NCBI GenBank assembly: GCA_910588095.1
Contig: CAJUQH010000005.1
Span: forward strand, 48,897-112,896
Source: an uncultured Eggerthellaceae bacterium
GTDB taxonomy: Bacteria > Actinomycetota > Coriobacteriia > Coriobacteriales > Eggerthellaceae
Reading direction: 5' to 3'
Length of the DNA stretch: 64,000 nucleotides
Part shown: positions 43,229 through 54,280 of the stretch, in pieces
Layout: every line of letters starts with the position of its first letter
How positions within the stretch are numbered: position 1 is the stretch's first letter
Program-made: the position numbers and the translations under genes
The notes under the pieces: model-generated
Told to the model about the DNA's origin: nothing
What the model saw: the letters and a program-made list of their open reading frames with translations, nothing else
Databases searched by the model: none

Positions 43229-43854
43229 TAGGCCAGCACCTCCTCGATGTACTTCAGGCAGGGCTCGGATATGACGAGCACCTTGTTGTCGATGAGCTCG
43301 TAGGCGTTCATGTCGCCCACGGGCAGGATGTTCACGCGCGGGATGTTGCGGAACGACAGGAACTCCTCGACGTCCTCGTTGCCGATGACCACGGTGATGC
43401 GCTTGCCCTCGAGCTCCAGCGCCTTGAGCATGGCCACGGCGTCCTTGGTGCAGGGCTTCTCGAAGGAGAGGTCCTTCACCACCACGATCTCGCCGTCAGC
43501 CAGCTTGGAGGAGAGCACGCTCTTGAGGGCCAGCTTGACCTCCTTGCGGTTCACCTTCATGTCGTAGGATCGGGTGTGCGGGCCGAACACCGTGCCGCCG
43601 CCGACCCACTGGGGCGCGCGAATGGTGCCCTGGCGGGCGCGGCCGGTGCCCTTCTGGCGCCACGGCTTCTTGCCGCCGCCGCGCACGTTGCCGCGGGTAC
43701 GGGTGTTGGCCGTGCCCTGGCGCCACGATGCCTGTTGCGCGCGCACGACATGGTGCATGACGTGCATGTTGGGCTCGATGCCGTAGACCGCGTCGTCAAG
43801 CGTGGCGGTGCCGGCAGCCTTGCCCTTCACGTCCTTCATTTCAATCGTTGCCAT
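43228..43854 (-). CDS. rplD: Ribosomal protein L4
   Basis: 208 residues. The tunnel loop region ANTRTRGNVRGGGKKPWRQKGTGRARQGTIRAPQWVGGG is typical of L4 and is followed by the globular domain with LALKSVLSSKLADGE. In E. coli, L4 represses the S10 operon; whether it does so here is unknown. Lies between rplC and rplW. Confidence 0.97.
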   Translation of the reverse strand: MATIEMKDVKGKAAGTATLDDAVYGIEPNMHVMHHVVRAQQASWRQGTANTRTRGNVRGGGKKPWRQKGTGRARQGTIRAPQWVGGGTVFGPHTRSYDMKVNRKEVKLALKSVLSSKLADGEIVVVKDLSFEKPCTKDAVAMLKALELEGKRITVVIGNEDVEEFLSFRNIPRVNILPVGDMNAYELIDNKVLVISEPCLKYIEEVLA

Positions 43855-43883
43855 TTCAGCAGCTCCTTGCAGTAATCTCGAAT

Positions 43884-44504
43884 CTATGCCATGCGAACGC
43901 GCACGATGGCGTTCTTGCCGCCCGGGACGGCGCCCTTCACGAGGATCAGGTTCTGGTCCTCGTCGATGCGGACGACCTCCAGGTTGCGCACCGTCACGGT
44001 GTCGCAGCCCATGTGGCCCGGCAGGCGCAGGCCCTTGAACACGCGGGAAGGCGTGGCGCACTGGCCCACGGAACCCGGCGCACGATGGAAGTGCGCGCCG
44101 TGGCCGCCCGGGCCGCCGCGGAAGCCGTAGCGCTTCATGACGCCGGCGAAGCCCTTGCCCTTGGAAGTGCCGGTCACGTCGACCTTCTTCACCTCGTTGA
44201 ACGCAGCGACGGTATGCTCGTCGCCCACGTTGTGCTCGCTGGCATCCTCGACGCGCACCTCGCGCAGGTAGCGCTTGGGCTCGACGCCCTGCTTGTCGAA
44301 ATGGCCCTGCATCGGCTTGTTGACGCGGCGCGGCTTCACGTAGCCGAAGCCCATCTGCACCGCCTCGTAGCCGTCGGTGGCGGCGGTCTTCACCTGGCAC
44401 ACCACGTTGGGCTCGGCCTGGATGACCGTCACCGGCACGACGGTGTCGTCCTCGGCGAACACCTGGGTCATGCCGATCTTCTTGCCGTAAATCGCGTTGA
44501 TCAT
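43884..44504 (-). CDS. rplC: Ribosomal protein L3
   Basis: 206 residues. MINAIYGKKIGMTQVFAEDD and GFRGGPGGHGAHFHRAPGSVG are diagnostic. Early 23S rRNA binder near the peptidyl-transferase centre. 22 bases after rpsJ. Confidence 0.98.
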   Translation of the reverse strand: MINAIYGKKIGMTQVFAEDDTVVPVTVIQAEPNVVCQVKTAATDGYEAVQMGFGYVKPRRVNKPMQGHFDKQGVEPKRYLREVRVEDASEHNVGDEHTVAAFNEVKKVDVTGTSKGKGFAGVMKRYGFRGGPGGHGAHFHRAPGSVGQCATPSRVFKGLRLPGHMGCDTVTVRNLEVVRIDEDQNLILVKGAVPGGKNAIVRVRMA

Positions 44505-44526
44505 AGTCTCAGCACTCCCCTTCCCT

Positions 44527-44835
44527 CTACAGCTTGATCTCGATGTCGACGCCCGCAGGCAGGTCGAGGCGCATGAGCGAGTCGACCGTGTTGGACGTGG
44601 GCTCCAGGATGTCGATGAGGCGCTTGTGGGTGCGCATCTCGAACTGCTCGCGGGAGTCCTTGTTCACGTGCGGCGAGCGGATGACGCAGTACAGATTGCG
44701 CTCGGTCGGCAGCGGGATGGGACCGGAAACCTTGGCACCCGTCTTCTGGGCCGTGTCGACGATGAGCTTCGTGGACTGGTCCACGATCTCATGGTCATAC
44801 CCCTTGAGGCGGATACGTATCTTTTGACTAGCCAC
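44527..44835 (-). CDS. rpsJ: Ribosomal protein S10
   Basis: 102 residues, GTG start at 44835 (VASQKIRIRLKGYDHE), with AAAGG nine bases upstream. IPLPTERNLYCVIRSPHVNKDSREQFEMRTHKRL is the S10/NusE signature. It follows fusA by about 40 bases; tuf, which usually lies between, is absent. Confidence 0.97.
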   Translation of the reverse strand: MASQKIRIRLKGYDHEIVDQSTKLIVDTAQKTGAKVSGPIPLPTERNLYCVIRSPHVNKDSREQFEMRTHKRLIDILEPTSNTVDSLMRLDLPAGVDIEIKL

Positions 44836-44877
44836 TTGTATCAACCTTTCAGTTCTTCGTTGAAGCGTCCGCGCCGA

Positions 44878-46995
<2,118 letters not shown>

Positions 46996-47004
46996 AGGTA
47001 ACTC

Positions 47005-47475
47005 CTAGAAGCGGTAGTGCGAGAAGGCACGGTTGGCCTCGGCCATCTTGTACATGTCCTCGCGCTTCTTCACGGCAGCGCCGGTGTTCTCCGACGCGTC
47101 CATGATCTCGTTGGCAAGGCGCTCCTTCATGGTGTGCTCCTTGCGGGAACGCGAGAAGTCGACGATCCAGCGGATGGCCAGGGTGGTCGAACGGCGCGGG
47201 TTCACTTCCATGGGCACCTGGTAGGTGGCGCCGCCCACGCGCTTGGGCTTGCACTCGAGGGTGGGGCGCACGTTGTCCATGGCCTTCTTGAACACGGAAA
47301 GCGGATCTTCGCCCGTCTTCTGCTCGACGATGTCGAAGGCGCCGTAGACGATGGACTCGGCCAGCGACTTCTTGCCGTCAAGCAGCACCTTGTTGATGAG
47401 CTGGGTGACGAGGCGGTTGTTGTACTTTGCGTCCGGCTGCGTTTCGCGGCGGACTGCTGCTGCACGACGCGGCAT
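47005..47475 (-). CDS. rpsG: Ribosomal protein S7
   Basis: 156 residues starting MPRRAAAVRRETQPDAKYNN; AAGGAG is five bases before this ATG. KPKRVGGATYQVPMEVNPRR and the final AEANRAFSHYRF are diagnostic. Second gene of the str operon. Confidence 0.97.
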   Translation of the reverse strand: MPRRAAAVRRETQPDAKYNNRLVTQLINKVLLDGKKSLAESIVYGAFDIVEQKTGEDPLSVFKKAMDNVRPTLECKPKRVGGATYQVPMEVNPRRSTTLAIRWIVDFSRSRKEHTMKERLANEIMDASENTGAAVKKREDMYKMAEANRAFSHYRF

Positions 47476-47564
47476 GTTCACTCCTTAAGGTTCTGCGCGC
47501 TTCCGGAAGGGCCCTTCCCTTCCATTAGGCCCCGCGTTGCGTGGGGCCCGCGCGTCTTACACGG

Positions 47565-47936
47565 TTATTTGGGGCGCTTGGCGCCGTAGCGGCTGCGGGC
47601 CTGCATGCGGTTGTCCACCGGAGCGCAGTCGAGCGCCGCGCGGATGACCTTGTAGCGCACGCCAGGCAGGTCCTTGACGCGGCCGCCGCGGATGAGCACC
47701 ATGGAGTGCTCCTGCAGGTTGTGGCCGATGCCGGGGATGTAGGCGGTCACCTCCATGCCGTTGACCAGGCGCACGCGGCAGACCTTGCGCAGCGCCGAGT
47801 TCGGCTTCTTGGGGGTGGTGGTGTAGACGCGGGTGCACACGCCGCGCTTCTGGGGGTTGCCCTTGAGCGCCGGGGTCTTCTTCTTGGCCACCGCGCGCTT
47901 GCGGCCCTTGCGGACCAGCTGGTTGATAGTAGGCAA
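47565..47936 (-). CDS. rpsL: Ribosomal protein S12
   Basis: 123 residues. MPTINQLVRKGRKRAVAKKK, RGVCTRVYTTTPKKPNSALRK and GGRVKDLPGVRYKVIRAALD. The streptomycin-site lysines (TPKKPN and RVKDLPG) are wild type. First gene of the str operon. Confidence 0.98.
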   Translation of the reverse strand: MPTINQLVRKGRKRAVAKKKTPALKGNPQKRGVCTRVYTTTPKKPNSALRKVCRVRLVNGMEVTAYIPGIGHNLQEHSMVLIRGGRVKDLPGVRYKVIRAALDCAPVDNRMQARSRYGAKRPK

Positions 47937-48014
47937 GGCTCTTTCCTTTCTTCTTCCCTACGAGCTTCCATGTTGCTTCTCATGTGCGCTCAGCTGTTGC
48001 GCACGCGAAAAGAA

Positions 48015-48034
48015 GCGCCTCATGGCAGAGGCGC
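48015..48034 (-). terminator. Hairpin in the rpsL leader (possible attenuator)
   Basis: GCGCCTC (48015-48021) and GAGGCGC (48028-48034). On the minus strand the stem is followed by TTCTTTTC, so it can act as a weak terminator between the promoter and rpsL. Confidence 0.5.
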
Positions 48035-48042
48035 GAGTATGA

Positions 48043-48071
48043 ATATTATATGGGTTTCCGCAGCGTGTCAA
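48043..48071 (-). promoter_or_regulatory. Promoter of the str/S10 operon
   Basis: TTGACA (48071-48066), 17 bases, TAATAT (48048-48043) on the minus strand, the same architecture as the modA promoter. Transcription would start near 48036, leaving a leader of about 100 bases before rpsL. Between 48072 and the ppaC stop at 48335 I see only the hairpin at 48270-48303. Confidence 0.8.
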
Positions 48072-48269
48072 ACGCCACGCACCCGGGAGTATCTATTCTA
48101 TGGCCCCAAGTTTCCGCAGGTCAGGCAGGTGGCGATGGAACGAGCGGGTGCACTTCCCCTGCCATCGCAAAAAAATATGCGGAAAGCGCCTGGTGCTGCC
48201 CGCTGCCACCGGCGCGAGCGCCGACGGCGCACGACGCGAGGAAGGCCAGGCTGCCGCTCCATAGGGCGA

Positions 48270-48303
48270 AGCGCCCGCCTCGCACGACGGCAAGACGGGC
48301 GCT
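48270..48303 (-). terminator. Probable terminator of ppaC
   Basis: Stem AGCGCCCG (48270-48277) and CGGGCGCT (48296-48303), about 30 bases past the ppaC stop on the minus strand, with an 18-base loop and no T-run. Position rather than form supports the call. Confidence 0.4.
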
Positions 48304-48334
48304 CAGGGCCTTCCCTCGCTTGGCCGGCGCGCGG

Positions 48335-49690
48335 CTAGCCCAGTATCTTGGCGGCCACCTGCTTCTTGCGCGAGAGGACGCCCGGCATCCACGTGCCGCC
48401 CTGGCCCGTGCAGCTGATGCCGAACACGCGGTTGACCACGCGGCGGTTTCCCTCGCAGAGGAACTGGCTGCCCTCGGCCATGATGTCGGTGACCATGAAC
48501 AGCACGAACTCGTAGCCGTGAGCATCGAGCAGCGTGCGCATGTGCTCGCGCACCTCGTCCTCGCGGTCCATGACGGCGGCCAGGTCGACCGTCTCATGCT
48601 GCGCGATGAGCACCGGCACGTCGCCGAGCATGAACTCCTTGGAGTCGGCCTCCACCAGCTCCTTCATCGGCATGTTGCTCTCGCCGCCGCGGGCCTTGAA
48701 CACGTCCAGGCCGAACTCGGTGGCGTCCACGCCCAGGATGCCCGCCAGGTAGTCGGCCTGGTCGCGGTCGACGTCGGTGGCGGTGGGCGACTTGAGTATG
48801 ACGGTGTCGGTCATGATGGCCGACAGCAGCGCCGCCGCGATGGGCTTGGGCACCTCGACCCCGTATTTGCGGAACTCCGATGCCACGATGGTGGCCGTGG
48901 AGCCCCAGGGCAGGTTGAGGAACTGGATGGGCAGCGCCGTCATGACGTCGGCGATGCGGTGATGGTCGATTATCTCGACGACCTCGGCCTCCTGGATGCC
49001 CGGCACCGACTGGCGCGTCTCGTTGTGGTCGACGAGCACCACCTTGCGCTTGGGCGGGGCGGCTATGTCGGAGCGCGTGACGATGCCGATGCAGCGGTTG
49101 TCGTCATCGAGCACCACGCCCTCGCGCAGCTCCGAAGAGATGAGGTCGTCCACCACGTCGCGCAGCAGGGCCTCCTTGTCCAGAACGAGCACGTTGGACT
49201 CGGTGAGCTCGGACACCTTCTGCCCGAGTGACGCCATGAGGTCGCGGGCCACGTCCTGCTGGTCGCGCCCCTGGTCGATGAGGTCGGTGGCGGCGATGTA
49301 GCGGTTGGCGATGGCGCGGGTGGCGATGAGCCCCTGGAAGGCGCCGTCGCCGTCGAGCACCACGAGCGAGCGGATGTTGTGCTTGCGCAGCTTGTGCCCC
49401 GCCTCCATGACCGTGGCGTCGGCGCTGATGGACACCGGGTCCTTGGTCATCACGTCGCCCACGCGCACGTGCACGTGCGGCAGCATGGCCGGGGCCTCGA
49501 TGTCCCACTCGCCCAGCACCTGGGCGGTCTCGGGCGGCAGCGCGCCCTGGCGGGCGGCCACGTAGGCCACCTCGTCGGCCTTTCCGGCCCGTTCGGCCAG
49601 CGCGTTCTTCAGGTGCGCGTACCCTATGGCCGCGCAGATGGAGTCGTTGTCGGGGTTGCGGTGCCCCACTACCATTATCGGAGTCGCCAT
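48335..49690 (-). CDS. ppaC: Manganese-dependent inorganic pyrophosphatase with CBS domains
   Basis: Hydrolyses pyrophosphate, 451 residues. DHH-family motifs: VVGHRNPDNDSICAA, LVDHNE, IIDHHRIAD and, near the C-terminus, SRKKQVA. Two CBS motifs (about 75-130 and 165-230) interrupt the catalytic domain and would sense adenine nucleotides. Many CBS-containing family members also carry a DRTGG domain (about 550 residues); this one appears to lack it. Start at 49690 (MATPIMVVGHRN), with AGGA five bases upstream. Confidence 0.93.
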   Translation of the reverse strand: MATPIMVVGHRNPDNDSICAAIGYAHLKNALAERAGKADEVAYVAARQGALPPETAQVLGEWDIEAPAMLPHVHVRVGDVMTKDPVSISADATVMEAGHKLRKHNIRSLVVLDGDGAFQGLIATRAIANRYIAATDLIDQGRDQQDVARDLMASLGQKVSELTESNVLVLDKEALLRDVVDDLISSELREGVVLDDDNRCIGIVTRSDIAAPPKRKVVLVDHNETRQSVPGIQEAEVVEIIDHHRIADVMTALPIQFLNLPWGSTATIVASEFRKYGVEVPKPIAAALLSAIMTDTVILKSPTATDVDRDQADYLAGILGVDATEFGLDVFKARGGESNMPMKELVEADSKEFMLGDVPVLIAQHETVDLAAVMDREDEVREHMRTLLDAHGYEFVLFMVTDIMAEGSQFLCEGNRRVVNRVFGISCTGQGGTWMPGVLSRKKQVAAKILG

Positions 49691-49796
49691 GGCGTTCCTG
49701 CCGCCTTCCTTCCTGGGCTTTTCCCACGCTTTGCTGACGGTATGCCGCTTTCGGCGCAAGCGAGTGTACCATAGGGTGCGCAAAGGGCGCGAGCCT

Positions 49797-51506
49797 ATGG
49801 CAAGAACCACAGAAAGGCGGCGGCGAGCTGTGAAGACGCTGGGGATACGCGACATCATCGGGCCCATCATGATAGGGCCCTCGAGCTCGCACACGGCAGG
49901 CGCGCTGCGCATCGCGCTCATGACGCGCAACCTGCTGGCAGCCGAGCCCGTCGCCGTGGAGTTCAGGCTCTACGGCAGCTTCGCCCACACCTACCATGGC
50001 CACGGCACCGACCGCGCGCTGCTGGCCGGCATGCTGGGCTTCGCGGCCGAGGACGTGCGCATACGCGACTCCTTCGCGCTGGCCGAGCAGGCGGGGCTGC
50101 GCTTCGCGTTCGTCCCCGTGGAGGACGAGCCCACCGACCATCCCAACACCGTGGACATACGGGTGACGGACGCCACGGGCCACGAGACCGTCGTGCGCGG
50201 CGAATCCATCGGCGGCGGCGCAGCCCGCATCACGCGGCTCAACGGCATAGCGGTCGAGCTCACCGGCGAGTACCACAGCATCGTGGTGAAGCATCGCGAC
50301 GTGAAGGGCGCGCTGGCATTCATAGCCACGTGCCTGGCGCAGTTCGACGTGAACATAGCCACCACGCGCCTGTTCCGCGAGAAGCGCGGCGACGTGGCCT
50401 ACACCGTCATGGAGACCGACGACGCCACCCCGCCCGAGCTCATCAGCCAGATAGAGGCCGGAAGCGCCGTCATGGCAGTGAGCATGCTCAAGAGCGACCG
50501 CAGCCGCGACGAGTTCGCCCCGCGCACGGTCGACGACGAGCTGGCCGAGGGCGAGGCGCCCACCGGGTTCGGCGTCGATCTGGACGCGGAAAGCGCCACG
50601 GCGCTGTTCGAGCAGCTCGACTTTGCCGACGGGGACGAGCTGCTGGCCTACTGCGAGCGCACCGGGCTGCCCATATCCGATGCCATCTGCCGGCGCGAGC
50701 GCTGCCTGCTGGCCATGAACGAGCTGGCGGTGGACGACACGCACCGCTACCTGGACGACGTGCTGGGCATCATGCGCACCTCGGTGGACGACGCTCTGGC
50801 CGACCCGCAGCCCTCCATGGGCGGCCTCATCGGCGGCGAGGCGCAGAAGCTGGCGGCCTACGAGGCCAGCGGCGAGGCGCTGTGCGACCCGCTGATGGCC
50901 CGCGCCATCACCTACGGCATGGCCGTGCTGGAGACGAACGCCTGCATGGGCCGCATCGTGGCCGCGCCCACGGCCGGATCGGCTGGCGTGCTGCCCGCGG
51001 TGCTGTTCGCGCTGCAGGACGAGAAGGGCCTCGCTCTCGAGCAGCTGAACCGCGGGCTGGCCAACGCCGCCGCCGTGGGCATGCTCGTGGCGCGGGCATC
51101 CACCGTGTCGGGCGCCGAGGGCGGCTGCCAGGCCGAGGTGGGCACCGCGAGCGCCATGGCGGCCAGCGCGGCCGTGGAGATGATGGGCGGCACGCCGGCC
51201 CAGTGCCTGGCGGCGGCGGCCACCGCGCTCTCGGGGCTCATGGGGCTCGTATGCGACCCCATAGGCGGCCTGGTGGAGGCGCCGTGCCAGAAGCGCAACG
51301 CCGTGGGCGCTGCCAACGCGCTGGCAGCGGCTCACCTGGCGCTGGCAGGCGTGGGCACGCTCATCGGGTTCGACGAGACGGTGCAGGCCATGGATGCGGT
51401 GGGCCGCTCGCTGCCCTTCGAACTGCGCGAGAGCGCGCTGGGCGGGCTGGCTGCCACGCCGACCGCGCACGCGCTGTGCGCCATCTGCCCCGGCTGCCAG
51501 GGATGA
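49797..51506 (+). CDS. L-serine dehydratase, beta and alpha domains in one chain
   Basis: Fe-S-dependent enzyme turning L-serine into pyruvate and ammonia. In 569 residues, the N-terminal beta domain (RDIIGPIMIGPSSSHTAGALRI, and an ACT-like part near 140-200) is fused to the alpha catalytic domain (about 230-569: GGLIGGEAQKL, IVAAPTAGSAGVLPA, LVCDPIGGLVEAPCQKRNA). Cysteines suited to binding a [4Fe-4S] cluster are present in the alpha part. The ATG at 49797 and a GTG about 13 codons later are both possible. A structured element follows the stop directly. Confidence 0.93.
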   Translation: MARTTERRRRAVKTLGIRDIIGPIMIGPSSSHTAGALRIALMTRNLLAAEPVAVEFRLYGSFAHTYHGHGTDRALLAGMLGFAAEDVRIRDSFALAEQAGLRFAFVPVEDEPTDHPNTVDIRVTDATGHETVVRGESIGGGAARITRLNGIAVELTGEYHSIVVKHRDVKGALAFIATCLAQFDVNIATTRLFREKRGDVAYTVMETDDATPPELISQIEAGSAVMAVSMLKSDRSRDEFAPRTVDDELAEGEAPTGFGVDLDAESATALFEQLDFADGDELLAYCERTGLPISDAICRRERCLLAMNELAVDDTHRYLDDVLGIMRTSVDDALADPQPSMGGLIGGEAQKLAAYEASGEALCDPLMARAITYGMAVLETNACMGRIVAAPTAGSAGVLPAVLFALQDEKGLALEQLNRGLANAAAVGMLVARASTVSGAEGGCQAEVGTASAMAASAAVEMMGGTPAQCLAAAATALSGLMGLVCDPIGGLVEAPCQKRNAVGAANALAAAHLALAGVGTLIGFDETVQAMDAVGRSLPFELRESALGGLAATPTAHALCAICPGCQG

Positions 51507-51670
51507 TTCCGTATTTGCTCACGCAAATACGGAACCGCTGCCGATGCGAAGGGCACAATCACCCTATCTTGCCGCTCCAATCCCCTCGTCGCGTACTGAA
51601 GTATGCTTCCTCGGGCTTTCACGGCAATCTAAGGCGCCTGCGCTCTTCTCGCTAGCCGATCACCAACCTG
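51507..51670 (+). ncRNA. Dispersed structured 3' element, copy A
   Basis: Starts at the first base after the serine dehydratase stop with a perfect 12-base hairpin TTCCGTATTTGC-TCAC-GCAAATACGGAA. A folded region follows, with stems TTGCCG/CGGCAA (51569-51574 and 51622-51627) and GCGTAC-TGAA-GTATGC (51591-51606), ending CTTCTCGCTAGCCGATCACC. Copies B (60133-60297) and C (55012-55163) share the layout. Orientation is judged from the G-T pair in the second stem, which would be A-C on the other strand. It could be an RNA or a DNA repeat. Confidence 0.55.
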
Positions 51671-51698
51671 CGAATACGACCGCCTATAAACTACGCCG

Positions 51699-54092
51699 CT
51701 ACGCAGATATCTTCACGATGGGGGCGTAGTCCTTGAGCAGCTTCTTGGTCTGGCCCGACTTCTGGAAGCGCACGTGCAGCGTGTCGCCGTCCACCTTGGT
51801 CACCTTGCCGCGGCCGAAGGTCTTGTGGTCCACCATGTCGCCCTGGGCGAACGTCATGCCCGCCGCGGCCTTCTTGCCCGCATCAGCGGCAACAGCGCTG
51901 CGCTCGCGGGCCGTGCGGCCACCGGCGCCCGACGCGCTCGAACGCCCGAACACGCGGCCCTCCCCCGCTTCCGACCCCGATCCGGCGATGCCGCGGCGGC
52001 TGCCGCGCTTCTCCCACCCGGTGCCCGAGAACCCAGCCGACCCCACTCCCGAGGTCTTCCGCAGCTCCTCGGGTATCTCGCGCAGGAAGCGCGACACCGG
52101 GTTGGCCGACGTCTGGCCGAACAGCTGGCGCTGCTGGGCGCAGGTGAGGCACAGCTTCTTGCGAGCGCGGGTGATGGCCACGTAGGCCAGCCGCCGCTCC
52201 TCCTCTACGGCGCCGGCGTCCATGATGGAGTTCATGTGCGGGAACAGCGACTCCTCCATGCCTGCCACGAACACGTGGTCGAACTCGAGACCCTTGGACG
52301 AGTGCACGGTCATGAGCGTGACCGCGTGGCCGTCCTCGCTCATGGTGTCCAGGTCGGTGCGCAGGCGCACCCACTCTATGAAGTCGGCCAGCGAGTCGCC
52401 GCGCAGCACCCGGGGCGGCTCGGCTCCCTCGCCTTCCGCGCCCGACCCGGCCGTGGCACCAACGCCCGCAGCGCCTTCCGCCTCTGGCGCGCCAGGCGCG
52501 GTGGGGGCCGCGTAGTCGGCATCCTCGTCGTCGTGGGTCTCCACGAACTCGTCCACGACGCCCATGAGCTCCTGGATGTTCTCGATGCGGCCGCGCGCCT
52601 CGTCGGTGCCCTCGGCCTCCAGCGCCTCGATCATGCCCGAGTCGTCCACGATGCGCTCGATGACCTTGCGTAGGTCGCCGCTGTAAGCCTGGGCCGTATG
52701 CACGAGCGTCACGAAGTCGGCCACCGCCTTGCGCGTGGCGGCGCGCACGTCGGGGTCGGCCACCAGCAGCTCGGCGCCCTCCATGAACGTCATGCCCATC
52801 TCGCGCGCGAACTGCCCGATGCGCTCGACGGCCGCCTTGCCGATGCCGCGCTTGGGCACGTTGATGACGCGCTGGGCCGACACGTCGTCGGCCGGGTTCA
52901 CCGCCAGCGACAGGTACGCCATCACGTCGCGGATCTCCTTGCGCTCGAAGAAGCGCGTGCCGCCCACGATGCGGTAGGGCACGCCGGCGCGCAGCAGCAT
53001 GTCCTCGAGCATGCGGCTCTGGGCGTTGGTGCGGTAGAACACCGCCATGTCGTCGTAGGAGACCCCTTCCCCATGGCGCCGCTCGATCTGGCCAGCTATC
53101 CAGCGGCCCTCGTCGCGCTCGTCGGTAGCCATGTAGACGCCTATCTTGTCGCCGGCCTCCATCGACGTGAACAGGCGCTTGGCCTTGCGATGCTGGTTGT
53201 TGGCGATGACGGCGTTGGCCGCCTCGAGGATGTTGCCCACGCTGCGGTAGTTCTGCTCGAGCTTGACGGTGTGCGCCTTCGGGTAGTCCTGCTCGAAGTT
53301 GAGGATGTTCGTCAGGTCGGCGCCGCGCCACGAGTAGATGGACTGGTCGTCGTCGCCCACCACCATGATGTTCTGGTGCGCCGCCGCCAGCAGCTGGGTG
53401 ATGGCGTACTGCGCATGGTTGGTGTCCTGGTACTCGTCCACCATGATGTAGCGGAAGCGCGCCTGGTACGCCTCCAGCACCTCGGGGTAGTGCTTCAGCA
53501 GCAGGTAGGCGTAGAGCAGCAGGTCGTCGAAGTCGAAGGCGTTGGCCGCCTTCAGGCGCTCCTGCAGCCGCGCGTACACCCGGGCCGCCGTCTTGGACAG
53601 CGGGTCGGACGCCTGGTCGGCGAAGTCGCCGGGCACCACGAGCTCGTTCTTGGCCTGGGATATGCGGTTCATGAGCGCGTTGAGCGGCATGCGCTTGGGG
53701 TCGACCTCCAGCTCGGCCATGACCTCCTTGTAGAGGCGCTTCAGGTCGTCGGTATCGTAGATGGTGAAGCTCTTGGTGAAGCCCAGCCGGTCGGCGTCAG
53801 CGCGCAGCATGCGCACGCACATGCTGTGGAAGGTAGACACCCACATGCCGCGCGACTGCGGCCCCACGAGCCCCGCTAGGCGCTCGCGCATCTCGGTGGC
53901 GGCCTTGTTGGTGAACGTGATGGCCAGCACCTCCCACGGCGCCACGTCGCAGTCCTGGATGAGGTGGGCTATGCGGTAGGTGAGCACGCGGGTCTTGCCC
54001 GAGCCGGCGCCGGCCAGCACCAGCAGGGGGCCTTCGGTGGTCATCACCGCCTCGCGCTGCGGCTCGTTCAGTGCGTCGATATCCAAGGGCAC
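51699..54092 (-). CDS. pcrA: UvrD/PcrA-type DNA helicase
   Basis: Superfamily 1A 3'-5' helicase, 797 residues. LNEPQREAV Q-motif, Walker A AGAGSGKT at 27-34, VDEYQDTN, QSIYSWRGAD, RVINVPKRGIGKAA and LMTVHSSKGLEFDHVFV. An acidic, Ala/Gly-rich insertion lies near 530-570. The C-terminal 50 residues (GDMVDHKTFGRGKVTKVDGD) form the Tudor-like domain that in PcrA binds RNA polymerase, so PcrA is preferred over Rep. Confidence 0.94.
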   Translation of the reverse strand: MPLDIDALNEPQREAVMTTEGPLLVLAGAGSGKTRVLTYRIAHLIQDCDVAPWEVLAITFTNKAATEMRERLAGLVGPQSRGMWVSTFHSMCVRMLRADADRLGFTKSFTIYDTDDLKRLYKEVMAELEVDPKRMPLNALMNRISQAKNELVVPGDFADQASDPLSKTAARVYARLQERLKAANAFDFDDLLLYAYLLLKHYPEVLEAYQARFRYIMVDEYQDTNHAQYAITQLLAAAHQNIMVVGDDDQSIYSWRGADLTNILNFEQDYPKAHTVKLEQNYRSVGNILEAANAVIANNQHRKAKRLFTSMEAGDKIGVYMATDERDEGRWIAGQIERRHGEGVSYDDMAVFYRTNAQSRMLEDMLLRAGVPYRIVGGTRFFERKEIRDVMAYLSLAVNPADDVSAQRVINVPKRGIGKAAVERIGQFAREMGMTFMEGAELLVADPDVRAATRKAVADFVTLVHTAQAYSGDLRKVIERIVDDSGMIEALEAEGTDEARGRIENIQELMGVVDEFVETHDDEDADYAAPTAPGAPEAEGAAGVGATAGSGAEGEGAEPPRVLRGDSLADFIEWVRLRTDLDTMSEDGHAVTLMTVHSSKGLEFDHVFVAGMEESLFPHMNSIMDAGAVEEERRLAYVAITRARKKLCLTCAQQRQLFGQTSANPVSRFLREIPEELRKTSGVGSAGFSGTGWEKRGSRRGIAGSGSEAGEGRVFGRSSASGAGGRTARERSAVAADAGKKAAAGMTFAQGDMVDHKTFGRGKVTKVDGDTLHVRFQKSGQTKKLLKDYAPIVKISA

Positions 54093-54280
54093 GGGTCGCT
54101 CCTCTGTACGTCAGATGCGGTTGAAAGTCGAATGGCAGCTATTGTAACGCGCCGGTGGCCAGGAAGGCGTCCCGGTTACGGGACACCGTCGAAATACGCA
54201 CCCTTGCGGGCGCCTCGCGAGCCGCACAGGCGGCCATGCGCTATCATTGCGCAAAGCTCACGCGACGGAAGGCGCACGCT

